Assembly: GCA_022449455.1 (NCBI GenBank) | Contig: JAKUPL010000015.1 | Coordinates: 44,879 to 108,878, forward strand | Source: Alcanivorax sp. | GTDB taxonomy: Bacteria; Pseudomonadota; Gammaproteobacteria; Pseudomonadales; Alcanivoracaceae | Direction of reading: 5' to 3' | Length of the DNA: 64,000 nucleotides | Shown: one piece after another, positions 43,366 through 52,875 of the stretch | Layout: each line of letters starts with the position of its first letter | Numbering within the stretch: the stretch's first letter is position 1 | Notes under the pieces: model-generated | The model's input: the letters and a program-made list of their open reading frames with translations, nothing else | Database searches by the model: none | What the model was told of the DNA's origin: nothing | Translations under genes and position numbers: made by a program

Positions 43366-46300
43366 ATGCGATGTTTTCATGCTGGCGTGCTGCTGTTCAC
43401 GGCCCTGGTACTGGCGGCCTGTGACCCGGAACCGCAACCGGACCGGGACGCCGCCGTCGCGGTGGGCCCGACCCCGGAGCAGGACGCCGCGCCGGCGGCG
43501 CGGCCCGACGGCCGCTGGCGCGAGCATCTGACCGCCTGGCCGCGCGGCGAGGTCGGCGCGCGGGCGCCGCTGATCGTGCGCTTTTCCCATCCGGTGGTGG
43601 ATGAGGGCGCCGTGGACCAGCCCGCCAAGGGCGTGGCCCGCCTGGATCCGGAACGCCCCTTCCGGGCGGTGTTCACCGCTCGCGACCGGCTGGAAATCCG
43701 CCCCGAGGCGCCGTTGCCCGCCGGCGAGACGGTGCGCTTGACGCTGTACCCCCAGGCCCTGTCCGGGGTGGACGACGGCCTGCCGCCGCTGCAAACCGAC
43801 GTCACCGTGATGCGGCAGCGATTGAGCCTGCGGGTGGACGCCCTGGCCCCCGCCCCGGACGGCCAGGGTGGCATGCGCCTGAGCGGCCAGCTGCGCACCG
43901 CCGACCAGGCGGACCCGGCGGCGGTGCAGCCGGTGCTCCAGGCGCAGCAGGGCGAGCGTGCCCTGACCATCGAATGGCGCCACGATGCCGCCAGCCTCAA
44001 TCACGATTTCACCGTGACCGGCATCCAGCGCGACGGTGGCGAGCCGGTGCGCCTGCGCTGGGACGGCGAGGCCCTGGGCGTGGACGAGCAGGGCGGGCAC
44101 GACTATCCGGTGCCGGCGCCGGGGGCCTTCCAGGTTACCGACGCGCGCACCCGCGATTATCCGGAGCCGCAGGTGGTGGTGCAGTTCTCCGAGCCGCTGA
44201 TGGGCGGCCAGGACCTGGCCGGTCTGGTGCGGGTCAACGGCGCGGACGCCCGGGTGCGCATCGACGGCAGCCGCCTGCTGGTCTATCCCCCGGACCCGGA
44301 CAAGCTGGAGGGCGGCCAGCTCACCCTGAGACTGGAACCGGGCCTGCGCAGCGCCGCCCGGGCGCGGCTCGGCGAAGCCTTCGAGCGCACCCTGACCCTG
44401 AGCATGGCGAAACCGGGCGTGCGCTTCGTCGGCGACGGCGTGATCCTGCCCGCCGGCGATACGCTGAGCGTGCCGTTCGAGGCGGCCGCCGCCGGCGCCG
44501 TGCGGGTGCAGGCCTTCGAGGTGTTCGAGGACAACATCGCCGGCTACCTGCAAGGCTACGACCTGGACACCGCCTATGCCGATACCCGCAGTGGCCGCTA
44601 CCTGTGGCAGAAGACCCTGACGCTGCCGCCGGGCGGCGGCGACGACTGGCGCCGCTACCGGCTGGATCTGAGCGAACTGATGGCCAAACACCCGGACGGC
44701 CTGGTGATTCTGACCCTGAAGATGGACGGTGAAACCATCGACTACCGCTGCGAGGGAGAAGGCCCGACCCGGGTCGCCGAACTGCCCGACAACTACGACG
44801 GGCCGGACCAGGGCAACGACGGCGATCGCCTGAGCCGCTATTACGGTGACGCCGGCTATCTGCGCTGGAGCGAGCGGGACAACCCCTGCTCCGACGCCTA
44901 CTACCGCTACAACGACCGGGCCGAATCCAGCCGCGCCTTCCTGGCCTCCAATCTGGGGCTGATCGCCAAACAGGGCGACAGCGACCGGCTCACCGTGTTC
45001 GCCACCCACCTGGACAGCAACCGGCCGGCCACCAAGGTGCGCGTCAGCGTACGCAACTATCAGCATCAGGAACTGGCCAGCGGCACCACCAACAACGCCG
45101 GCGAAGTGACCCTGGCCCTGGACGGCACGCCCTTCTATCTGGTGGCCCGGGACGGCGACGACCGCGGCTACCTGAAGCTGGCCCGTAACCGGGCGCTGCC
45201 CACCAATCAGTTCAACACCGGTGGCGAGAAGGTGCGCGACGGCCTTAAGGGGTTCTTCTACGGCGAGCGCGATGTGTGGCGCCCCGGCGACGATATCCAT
45301 CTGACCTTTATTCTGGCCGACCCCCGTGACCGCCTGCCCGACGACCATCCGGTGACCCTGGACTGGTTTGATCCGCGCGGCGACAAGGTGGCCAGCTACA
45401 GCAACGCGGACCCGGTGGGCCAGTTCTACACCTTCACCCTGAGCACCGACGAGGACGCGCCCACCGGCAACTGGCGGGCGGTGGCCCGGGTCGGCGAGCG
45501 GCTGTTCGATACCGCCCTGCGCGTGGAGGCGGTGAAGCCCAACCGCCTGAAGATAGAGCTGGACGCCCCGGACCCGCTGAAAACCGGCCGGGCGGAGCCG
45601 GTCACCCTGCACAGCCAGTGGCTGAACGGCGCCCGTGCCGGCGGCCTCAAGGCCGACGTGAAGGCACGGCTGTTCAACGCCGCCACCCCGTTCCCCGGCT
45701 TCTCCGGGTTCACCTTCTCGGACCCCACCCGGGCCCTGGGCGCGGAACCGTTCACCGCCTTTGAAGGGAATCTGGACGGGCAGGGCGACGCCCGTTTTCC
45801 GCTGCAGGTACCGGACATCACGCCGCCGGGCATGGCCGCGGCGGTGCTCACCACCCGGGTGTTCGAACAAAGCGGCGACTACAGCACCCAGGTGAAGCGC
45901 CTGCCGGTGTCGCCCTACGCCCACTGGGTGGGGCTGCGGGTGCCCGAGGGCGACGGCTGGGGCGATGCCCTGGGCCGTGATCGGGACCACGAAATCGGCC
46001 TGCTGACCCTGGACCGCGACGGCCAACCGGAGGCCGGCCGCGCCCTGACCCTGAGCGTCTACCGCATCGACTGGCGCTGGTGGTGGGACCGGGGCGGCGA
46101 GGACCTGACCCATTTCATCAGCGACCCGCACACCGAGAAGCTCGCCCAGAGCACCCTCACCAGCGACGCCGAGGGGCGCGCCCGCTGGACGCTGGCCGGC
46201 GCCGACTACGAATGGGGCCGCTATCTGCTGCGGGTGTGCCAGGACGACGGCCGGCACTGCGCCGCGCAAACCGTCTATCTGGGCTGGGGCGGCGAGCGCG

Positions 46301-48963
46301 ACGCCCAGGGCGACGCCGCCACCCGCCTGTCGCTGTCCAGCGACAAGACCGAATACCGGGTGGGCGAGACCGCCCGCGTACAGGTGCCCGGCGGCGGCCC
46401 GGGCCGCCTGCTGGTGAGCCTGGAGACCGGCGACCGGATACTGGACCACTACTGGGTGGACGATACCGGCGACGCCGGTGACACCCTGACCCTGGACATT
46501 CCGGTCACCGCCGCCATGGCCCCCAATGTGTACGTGCACGTGGCCCTGTTGCAGCCCCATCGGGGCCGCGACAACGACCGCCCGATCCGCCTCTACGGCA
46601 TCGCGCCGCTGCAGGTGGAGGACCCGGCCACCCGGCTGACGCCCACCCTGGAGGCCCCGGCGGAGGTGAAACCCGGCGCCACCCTGCCGGTGACCGTGGC
46701 GGAAGCCGACGGCCGCGCCATGACCTACACCCTGGCCGTGGTGGACGAGGGCCTGCTGGGCATCACCGATTTCGCCACGCCGCGCCCCCACGACGCCTTC
46801 TACCAGCGCGAGGCCCTGGGCGTACTCACCTGGGACCTGTTCGACCAGGTGGTGGGGGCCTACGGCGGCGAACTGGATCAGTTGCTGGCCCTGGGCGGCT
46901 CCGACGCCCTGCGCGACGGCAACGAGCAACAGCGCCGGCGCTTCCCGCCGGTGGTACGCTTCGCCGGCCCGTTCCAGCTTAAGGCCGGCGAATCCCGCGC
47001 CCACGACATCGCGCTGCCCGCCTACATGGGGCAGGTGCGGGTGATGGTGGTGGCCGGCAATGAGCGGGCCTACGGTCAGGCCGACCGGGACGTGACCGTC
47101 ACCCAGCCGCTGACCCTGCTGTCGGCGCTGCCCCGGGTGCTGGGCCCCGGCGAGACCCTGGACCTGCCGGTGACGGTGTTCGCCGCCGAGGACGGCCTGG
47201 GCAAGGTGACGGTGAACGCGGAGGCGCAAGCGCCGCTCACCGTTACCCGTGGCACCACCACTCTCAACTTCACCGAGAGCGGCGACCAGGTGGCGGCGCT
47301 GGCGCTCAAGGCCGGCGACTCCGCCGGCCTCGCCGAGGTCACGGTGCGCGCCGAGGCCGGCGACCAGCAGGCGCGGGAAACCGTGCACCTGCCGATCCGC
47401 AGTGCCAACCCACCCAGCGTGCGTGATACCGGCAAGCTGCTGGAGCCCGGCGCCACCTGGTCGCTGACCCACACGCCCCACGGCCTGCCGGGCACCAACG
47501 AGAGCCGGCTGACGGTGAGCAGCCTGCCGGCCATGGGCCTGGAGCGGCGCCTGGAGTATCTGATCGACTACCCCCACGGCTGCATCGAGCAAACCGTGTC
47601 GTCGGCGCTGCCGCAGCTCTACCTGGACCGGCTCACCACCCTGAGCCCGGACCAGCGCCAGCAGGTGCAGAACAATGTGGAGGCCGCCATTCAGCGGCTG
47701 CGCCGCTTCCAGCTCGGTGATGGCGCCTTCGCCTACTGGCCCGGCGACGCCGCCGCCAACGACTGGGGCACCTCCTACGCCGGCCACTTCTTGCTGGAAG
47801 CGCGCCGCCAGGGTTACGCGGTGCCGGCGGACCTGCTGGCCCACTGGCAGCGCTACCAGAGCCGGGTGGGGCAGAACCCGGGCCGCTACCCCTGGCAGTG
47901 GTCGTCCCAGGCCTACCGGCTGTACACCCTGGCCCTGGCCGGCGAACCGGAGGTGGGTGCCATGAACCGCCTGCGCGAAGCCTTCCAGGCCCGCGCCGCC
48001 GAGGGCGGCGACACCGACCCGGGCTACCGCGCCGGTCGCTGGTTGCTGGCCGCCGCCTATCAGCAGATGGGCCTCACTGAAGTGGCCGGTGAACTGCTGG
48101 CCGCGGCCCGGGATAACGACGCCGACTACGACCGCCCCGGCCCCACCTACGGCTCGCGGCTGCGCGACCGGGCCATCGAGCTGATGGTGCTGGATGCCCG
48201 TGGCGACGGTGAGGGCGCCTGGGAGCAGGCGCGGGTGATCGCCAATCAACTGGCTTCGCGGAACTGGTATTCCACCCAGACCACCGCCTGGGCACTAATG
48301 GCCATGGCCCGCTTCGCCGGCACCCGGGGCGACGCCGGCCATGAGTTCGCCTGGCGCCGGGGCGAGGGCGACTGGCAGGCGATCACCAGCCAGGCGCCGG
48401 TGTTCCGGCAGACCCTGGATCTGGCGACCGACGGCGAGGCGCTGGCGGTGCGCAACGACAGCGAGCGCCGGCTGTTCGTATCGGTAAGCACCCGGGGCAC
48501 GCCGCCGCCGGGCGGCGAGCAGGCGGTCAGCCAGGGGCTGGCGTTGAGCGCCGATTTCCGCACCCTGGATGGCCGCCCGCTGGACCCGTCGACCCTGGCT
48601 CAGGGCACCGACTTCCGCGCCAGTGTCACGGTCCGCAACCGCAGCGGCCGGCCCCTGGAGAACCTGGCTCTGACCCAGGTGATGCCGTCCGGCTGGCAGA
48701 TCACCGACAGCCGGCTTGCCGGCGACGAGGAGGCGGTGCCGGTGGATTACCGGGACCTGCGCGACGACCGGGTGCTCAGCTATTTCTCCCTGGGCGCCGG
48801 CGAGAGCCGCACCTACCGGATCGGCCTGAATGCCACCTTCGCCGGCCGCTTCTATCTGCCCGGCTGGCAGGTGGAGGCCATGTACGAAGGCACCGTGCGC
48901 GCCCGTAATCAGGGCCAGTGGGTCACCGTGAAGGCGGGCGCCGGGGAGGGCGATGGCCGCTGA
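43366..48963 (+). CDS. yfhM: Bacterial alpha-2-macroglobulin lipoprotein (YfhM-like)
   Basis: 1865 residues. Lipoprotein signal with lipobox LAAC (Cys19), then the MG beta-sandwich domains, and near the C-terminus the thioester motif Cys1406-Ile-Glu-Gln1409 within YPHGCIEQTVSSALPQLYLDRL (split across 1403-1424), followed by alpha/alpha-toroid repeats. Intact thioester means it can covalently trap attacking proteases in the periplasm. The 3' end overlaps pbpC by 11 bases, the known yfhM-pbpC pairing thought to protect or monitor peptidoglycan repair. The residue after the lipid Cys is Asp (CDPE), the E. coli Lol-avoidance signal, suggesting inner-membrane retention. Confidence 0.93.
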   Translation: MRCFHAGVLLFTALVLAACDPEPQPDRDAAVAVGPTPEQDAAPAARPDGRWREHLTAWPRGEVGARAPLIVRFSHPVVDEGAVDQPAKGVARLDPERPFRAVFTARDRLEIRPEAPLPAGETVRLTLYPQALSGVDDGLPPLQTDVTVMRQRLSLRVDALAPAPDGQGGMRLSGQLRTADQADPAAVQPVLQAQQGERALTIEWRHDAASLNHDFTVTGIQRDGGEPVRLRWDGEALGVDEQGGHDYPVPAPGAFQVTDARTRDYPEPQVVVQFSEPLMGGQDLAGLVRVNGADARVRIDGSRLLVYPPDPDKLEGGQLTLRLEPGLRSAARARLGEAFERTLTLSMAKPGVRFVGDGVILPAGDTLSVPFEAAAAGAVRVQAFEVFEDNIAGYLQGYDLDTAYADTRSGRYLWQKTLTLPPGGGDDWRRYRLDLSELMAKHPDGLVILTLKMDGETIDYRCEGEGPTRVAELPDNYDGPDQGNDGDRLSRYYGDAGYLRWSERDNPCSDAYYRYNDRAESSRAFLASNLGLIAKQGDSDRLTVFATHLDSNRPATKVRVSVRNYQHQELASGTTNNAGEVTLALDGTPFYLVARDGDDRGYLKLARNRALPTNQFNTGGEKVRDGLKGFFYGERDVWRPGDDIHLTFILADPRDRLPDDHPVTLDWFDPRGDKVASYSNADPVGQFYTFTLSTDEDAPTGNWRAVARVGERLFDTALRVEAVKPNRLKIELDAPDPLKTGRAEPVTLHSQWLNGARAGGLKADVKARLFNAATPFPGFSGFTFSDPTRALGAEPFTAFEGNLDGQGDARFPLQVPDITPPGMAAAVLTTRVFEQSGDYSTQVKRLPVSPYAHWVGLRVPEGDGWGDALGRDRDHEIGLLTLDRDGQPEAGRALTLSVYRIDWRWWWDRGGEDLTHFISDPHTEKLAQSTLTSDAEGRARWTLAGADYEWGRYLLRVCQDDGRHCAAQTVYLGWGGERDAQGDAATRLSLSSDKTEYRVGETARVQVPGGGPGRLLVSLETGDRILDHYWVDDTGDAGDTLTLDIPVTAAMAPNVYVHVALLQPHRGRDNDRPIRLYGIAPLQVEDPATRLTPTLEAPAEVKPGATLPVTVAEADGRAMTYTLAVVDEGLLGITDFATPRPHDAFYQREALGVLTWDLFDQVVGAYGGELDQLLALGGSDALRDGNEQQRRRFPPVVRFAGPFQLKAGESRAHDIALPAYMGQVRVMVVAGNERAYGQADRDVTVTQPLTLLSALPRVLGPGETLDLPVTVFAAEDGLGKVTVNAEAQAPLTVTRGTTTLNFTESGDQVAALALKAGDSAGLAEVTVRAEAGDQQARETVHLPIRSANPPSVRDTGKLLEPGATWSLTHTPHGLPGTNESRLTVSSLPAMGLERRLEYLIDYPHGCIEQTVSSALPQLYLDRLTTLSPDQRQQVQNNVEAAIQRLRRFQLGDGAFAYWPGDAAANDWGTSYAGHFLLEARRQGYAVPADLLAHWQRYQSRVGQNPGRYPWQWSSQAYRLYTLALAGEPEVGAMNRLREAFQARAAEGGDTDPGYRAGRWLLAAAYQQMGLTEVAGELLAAARDNDADYDRPGPTYGSRLRDRAIELMVLDARGDGEGAWEQARVIANQLASRNWYSTQTTAWALMAMARFAGTRGDAGHEFAWRRGEGDWQAITSQAPVFRQTLDLATDGEALAVRNDSERRLFVSVSTRGTPPPGGEQAVSQGLALSADFRTLDGRPLDPSTLAQGTDFRASVTVRNRSGRPLENLALTQVMPSGWQITDSRLAGDEEAVPVDYRDLRDDRVLSYFSLGAGESRTYRIGLNATFAGRFYLPGWQVEAMYEGTVRARNQGQWVTVKAGAGEGDGR

Positions 48964-51298
48964 GCGACGCCCCCGGCGCCGGCGGCCCGGCTGGATCGCC
49001 GCCGCCGTTCTGGCGGCGGTATTGGTGCTGGCGGCGTTGGCCGCGCTGCAGTTCGCGCCGCTGCCGGCGTCACTGCACCAGCAGGCCTACGCCACCCTGA
49101 TGCTGGACCGCCAGGGCCGTCCCCTGGCGGCGCGCATCGCCGCCGATCAGCAATGGCGGTTCGCGCCGGTGGACGCCCTGCCGGACAAATACCGGCGTGC
49201 CCTGATCACCTTCGAGGACCGCCGCTTCTACGCCCACCCCGGGGTCGACCCGCTGGCCATCGGCCGCGCCGCCGTGGCCAACCTCCGCGCCGGGCGGGTG
49301 GTCAGTGGTGGTTCCACCCTGACCATGCAACTGGCCCGGCTGCTGCGCGCCGACCCGCCCCGCACCCTGGCGGAAAAGGCCCGCGAGGCGCTGCTGGCGC
49401 TGCGGCTGGAGTGGCACCTGGGCAAGGACCGGATCCTGGTGGAGTACGCCAGCCGGGCGCCGTTCGGCGGCAACACCGTGGGGCTGCGCGCCGCCGCCTG
49501 GCGCTATTTCCGGCGCCCGCCGGAGGCCCTCAGCTGGGCCGAGGCGGCGCTGCTGGCGGTGCTGCCCAACAGCCCGGCGCTGATCCATCCGGGCCGCGAC
49601 CGGGCGCGGCTGCGCACCAAGCGCGACCGGCTGCTGGAGAGCCTGCACCGGCGCGGCGAGCTGGACGCCGACGACCTGGCCCTGGCCAAACTGGAGCCGC
49701 TGCCCCGGGTCCACGAACTGCCGTCCCTGGCGCCGCGCCTGCTCGACACGCTCAGCGCCGGTGGTGGCGGTCCCTTGCTGCGCACCACCCTGGACGCGGA
49801 CCTGCAGCGCCGGGTGCGCGAGCTGGCCGACCGCCACGGGCGGCGGCTGGGCCGCCAGGGCGTGCACAACCTGGCGGTGGTGGTGATCGACCACCGGGAC
49901 CTGGAAACCCGCGCTTATCTGGGCAACGTGCAGCACGGCGATGGCGACACCTACGGCGCCGCCGTGGACATCGCCGCCCGGCCGCGCTCCACCGGCAGCG
50001 TGCTCAAGCCGCTGCTCTATGGCCTGATGCTGGACGCCGGCCTGATCCTGCCGGACACCCTGATCCCGGACCTGCCCACCAACTATGGCGGCTACAGCCC
50101 GGAAAACTTCGACCGCGAGTTCCGCGGCGCGGTGCCCGCCCACGAGGCGCTGGCGCGCTCCCTGAACGTGCCGGCGGTGCGCCTTCTGCGCCGCTACGGG
50201 GTGGGGCGCTTCCACGACCAGCTCCGCGCGCTGGGCATGACCACCCTGTTCCGGGCCGCCGACGATTATGGCCTGACCCTGGTGCTGGGCGGTGCCGAGG
50301 GCACCCTTGAGGAACTCACCGGCATCTACGCCCGCCTGATCGCCACCGCCCGGGACGGCCGGGCGGCCCCGGTGACCCGGCTGGCCGGGGTGACGCCGGT
50401 GGCGGCGCCGTTCCCGATCAGCCCCGGCGCCGCCTGGTTGACCCTGGACGCCCTGCGCGACGTGGCCCGGCCCGGCACCGCCCGACAATGGCGGCTGTAC
50501 CGCTCCAGCCAGCCGATCGCCTGGAAGACCGGTACCAGCTACGGCCTGCGTGATGCCTGGGGGATCGGCAGCAATGGCCGCTATACGGTGGGCGTGTGGG
50601 CCGGCAACGGCAACGGCGAACCGGCGCCCCACCTGGGCGGCGCCGACACCGCCGCGCCGCTGATGCTGGACGTGTTCAGCCTGCTTGGCCCGGCGCCGTT
50701 TCCGCCGGCGCCGCTCAACGACCTCAAGCCGGTGCGGGTGTGCGCCGACGACGGCTATCTGGCCGGCGGGCGCTGCCCGGCGAACACCGCCCTGGCGCCC
50801 CTGCACAGCCATTTCCAGACGGTCACGCCGCACCATCGGCGCGTGCATCTGGATGGCAACGGCCAGCGGGTGCACGGCGGCTGTGAAGCGGTGGCGCGCA
50901 TGGAGAGCCGCGACTGGTTCGTGCTGCCGCCGGCCCAGGCCTGGTTCTATCGCCAGCGCCACCCGGACTACCGGCCCCTGCCGGCCTGGCGTTCGGACTG
51001 CGTGGCCGGTGCCCGGGCGCTGGACCCGACGCCGCCCCTGGCGATCCTCTATCCCCATGCCGGCGCCGGCCTGTACCTGCCCCGGGAGCTGGGCGGCCGC
51101 CGTGGCCGGGCGGTGTTCCGGGTGGTCCACGAACGCGACGACGCCCGTCTGTTCTGGCACCTGGACGATCGCTACCTGGGCGTCACCGAACACTTCCACC
51201 AATGGGCCATCCACGCCGCCCCGGGCTGGCACACCCTGACCCTGGTGGATGATCAGGGCTTCCGCCTGCAGCGCCGTTTCAAGGTGCTCGGCGACTGA
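48953..51298 (+). CDS. pbpC: Penicillin-binding protein 1C
   Basis: 781-residue bifunctional peptidoglycan synthase. A single membrane anchor (about 14-34), a GT51 transglycosylase domain with catalytic Glu88 in TFEDRRFYAHPGVDP and GGSTLTMQLARLL, and a transpeptidase domain with the SxxK serine in RSTGSVLKPLLYG and KTG in AWKTGTSYGLRDAWG. The C-terminal PBP1C-type domain (about 650-780) is present. GGGGAGGG lies before ATG 48953 inside the end of yfhM, so translation is coupled. Confidence 0.95.
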   Translation: MAAERRPRRRRPGWIAAAVLAAVLVLAALAALQFAPLPASLHQQAYATLMLDRQGRPLAARIAADQQWRFAPVDALPDKYRRALITFEDRRFYAHPGVDPLAIGRAAVANLRAGRVVSGGSTLTMQLARLLRADPPRTLAEKAREALLALRLEWHLGKDRILVEYASRAPFGGNTVGLRAAAWRYFRRPPEALSWAEAALLAVLPNSPALIHPGRDRARLRTKRDRLLESLHRRGELDADDLALAKLEPLPRVHELPSLAPRLLDTLSAGGGGPLLRTTLDADLQRRVRELADRHGRRLGRQGVHNLAVVVIDHRDLETRAYLGNVQHGDGDTYGAAVDIAARPRSTGSVLKPLLYGLMLDAGLILPDTLIPDLPTNYGGYSPENFDREFRGAVPAHEALARSLNVPAVRLLRRYGVGRFHDQLRALGMTTLFRAADDYGLTLVLGGAEGTLEELTGIYARLIATARDGRAAPVTRLAGVTPVAAPFPISPGAAWLTLDALRDVARPGTARQWRLYRSSQPIAWKTGTSYGLRDAWGIGSNGRYTVGVWAGNGNGEPAPHLGGADTAAPLMLDVFSLLGPAPFPPAPLNDLKPVRVCADDGYLAGGRCPANTALAPLHSHFQTVTPHHRRVHLDGNGQRVHGGCEAVARMESRDWFVLPPAQAWFYRQRHPDYRPLPAWRSDCVAGARALDPTPPLAILYPHAGAGLYLPRELGGRRGRAVFRVVHERDDARLFWHLDDRYLGVTEHFHQWAIHAAPGWHTLTLVDDQGFRLQRRFKVLGD

Positions 51299-51409
51299 GC
51301 CGCCGGCGCCCCCTGAGCCACACGTTCACGTGTTATTGGCCGGTCAGCGCTCAGGCTTTCCCTGACGCACCGCGTCCCAGGACTGAACCCTTGCCAGGAG
51401 AGCCCACCC

Positions 51410-51931
51410 ATGCGCCTTGCCCTGATCGGAACCCTTGCTCTGTTGATGGCGGCCTGCCAAAGCCAGCCCGAACACCCGCCCATTCGCACCGTGGAAAATC
51501 TGGACCTGGATCGCTTCATGGGCGACTGGTATGTGATCGCCAATATTCCCACGCCGCCGGAAAAGGACGCCTACAACGCGGTGGAAAGCTATGAGCGGCT
51601 GGGACCGAACAAGGTGGGCGTGACCTTCACCTTCAACGAAGGCGGCTTCGACGGCGAGCGCGAAAAAATGACCCCCACCGGCTTCGTCAGCGAGCGTGAC
51701 AACGCGATCTGGAAGATGCAGTTCTTCTGGCCCCTGCGCGCCGATTACCGGGTGGTGTACGTGGACGACCAATACCAGACCACCATTATTGGCCGGCAGA
51801 AACGGGACTATCTGTGGATCATGGCCCGCGACCCGAATCCGGATGAGGCCACCCTGCGCCGGCTTTATGACCTGGCCGCCGACGCCGGCTACGACACCAG
51901 CAAGATTCAGCGCGTCCCGCAGCGCTGGTAG
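51410..51931 (+). CDS. blc: Outer-membrane lipocalin Blc
   Basis: 173 residues. A lipoprotein signal ends in the lipobox MAAC (Cys16). The lipocalin hallmark GDWYVIANIPTPPEKDAYN follows (GxW in strand A), then FTFNEGGFDG and the third motif WPLRADYRVVYVD...YLWIMARDP with the closing arginine. Blc-type lipocalins bind fatty acids or lysophospholipids at the outer membrane. It has its own AGGAGA site 111 bases after pbpC. A long low-complexity inverted repeat follows. Confidence 0.93.
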   Translation: MRLALIGTLALLMAACQSQPEHPPIRTVENLDLDRFMGDWYVIANIPTPPEKDAYNAVESYERLGPNKVGVTFTFNEGGFDGEREKMTPTGFVSERDNAIWKMQFFWPLRADYRVVYVDDQYQTTIIGRQKRDYLWIMARDPNPDEATLRRLYDLAADAGYDTSKIQRVPQRW

Positions 51932-51941
51932 CAGGAAGAGA

Positions 51942-52084
51942 GAGTTGAAAGTTAAAAGTTAAAAGTTGAAACGCGCCTGGGACTTTGGCGGGCTGATGGG
52001 TCGTGCCCGCGAGTAGAGGGTCGCCCGCCACAAGCTTCAAGCCGGCACGGTTCCCCTTTCAACTTTTAACTTTCAACTTTTAAC
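51942..52084. repeat. AAAGTT-type low-complexity inverted repeat, copy 2
   Basis: Left arm of GTTGAAAGTTAAAAG units at 51942-51971, right arm of the complement at 52056-52084, around a GC-rich core (CCCGCGAGTAGAGGGTCGCCCGC). The arms match copy 1 at 6468-6570 almost base for base; the cores differ. It follows the blc stop by 11 bases. The remaining 52085-52190 upstream of the SDR gene shows nothing recognised apart from a possible promoter. Confidence 0.75.
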
Positions 52085-52190
52085 CGGGCATCGCCGGCAC
52101 GGCCCCTGAGCCGCCCTCTGCCCGCTTGCAGCCCGCACCTTGCGGCCCTAGGGTGGAAATCTGTCCTTATCGACCCTTAGGAGAGCTTTC

Positions 52191-52832
52191 ATGCGAATTC
52201 TGATCGCCGGAGCCAACGGCAAAATCGGCCGGCATCTGGTGCGGTTGCTCGGTGAGAGTGACCATGTGTGCCGGGCCATGGTGCGTGACCCGTCCCAGGA
52301 ATGGGAACTGCGCCGGCTGGGCGCCGACGAGGTGGTGGTGGCGGACCTGGAGCGGGATTGCCGGGCGGCGCTGATCACCTGTGACGCGGTGGTGTTCACC
52401 GCCGGCTCCGGGCCGCACACCGGGCCGGAGAAAACCGTGGACGTGGACCAGAACGGCGCCATCAATCTGATCGATCTGGCCGGGGAAATGGGCGTGCCCC
52501 GTTTCGTGATCGTCAGCTCCATGCGCGCCGACGACCCGGACAGCGGCCCGGAGAAAATGCGCCATTACTTCGTCGCCAAGCAAAACGCGGACAACCATCT
52601 GCGCGCCAGCGGCTTGAATTACACCATCGTACGCCCGGGCAAGCTCACCGAGGAGGCCGGCACCGGCCGGGTCCGGGTGGCGGAGCGCATCGATGACTTC
52701 GGCGAGATTCCCCGCCAGGACGTGGCGGCGGTGATCCGGGCGGCGCTGGACCACCCGGGCACCAGCAAGCGGGAATTCGATCTGATCAGCGGCGACACGC
52801 CCATCGATGAAGCGGTGGCGGCGCTGGATTAG
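52191..52832 (+). CDS. Atypical SDR / NAD(P)-binding protein (YhfK-like)
   Basis: 213 residues with the extended-SDR nucleotide-binding motif GANGKIGRHLVRLL at the start, VVVADLERD (acidic loop) and FVIVSSMRADDP, plus YTIVRPGKLTEE. This is the NmrA/YhfK-type group in which catalysis is uncertain; some act as redox sensors. AGGAG lies before the ATG. It is separated from the convergent BCCT gene by a perfect 28-bp palindrome. Confidence 0.83.
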   Translation: MRILIAGANGKIGRHLVRLLGESDHVCRAMVRDPSQEWELRRLGADEVVVADLERDCRAALITCDAVVFTAGSGPHTGPEKTVDVDQNGAINLIDLAGEMGVPRFVIVSSMRADDPDSGPEKMRHYFVAKQNADNHLRASGLNYTIVRPGKLTEEAGTGRVRVAERIDDFGEIPRQDVAAVIRAALDHPGTSKREFDLISGDTPIDEAVAALD

Positions 52833-52838
52833 GCTCAG

Positions 52839-52866
52839 GTGATCGCGGTCGCGCGACCGCGATCAC
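52839..52866. terminator. Perfect 28-bp palindrome between convergent genes
   Basis: GTGATCGCGGTCGC/GCGACCGCGATCAC is a complete 28-base palindrome. It shares the GATCGCGG opening with the REP-like hairpins at 327-353, 847-866 and 7651-7674. There is no T-run on either side, so factor-independent termination is only possible; it may be a REP variant. Confidence 0.55.
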
Positions 52867-52875
52867 ACCTGGCGC

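Noticed and set aside
43321..48249. A 1642-codon open frame antisense to the alpha-2-macroglobulin gene (and a 1265-codon one antisense to purL at 2550-6347)
   Set aside because: High GC with G/C at third positions removes stop codons in the complementary frame. The predicted proteins are low-complexity (Gly/Ala/His/Val/Gln) with no domain, while the sense proteins are clearly recognisable.
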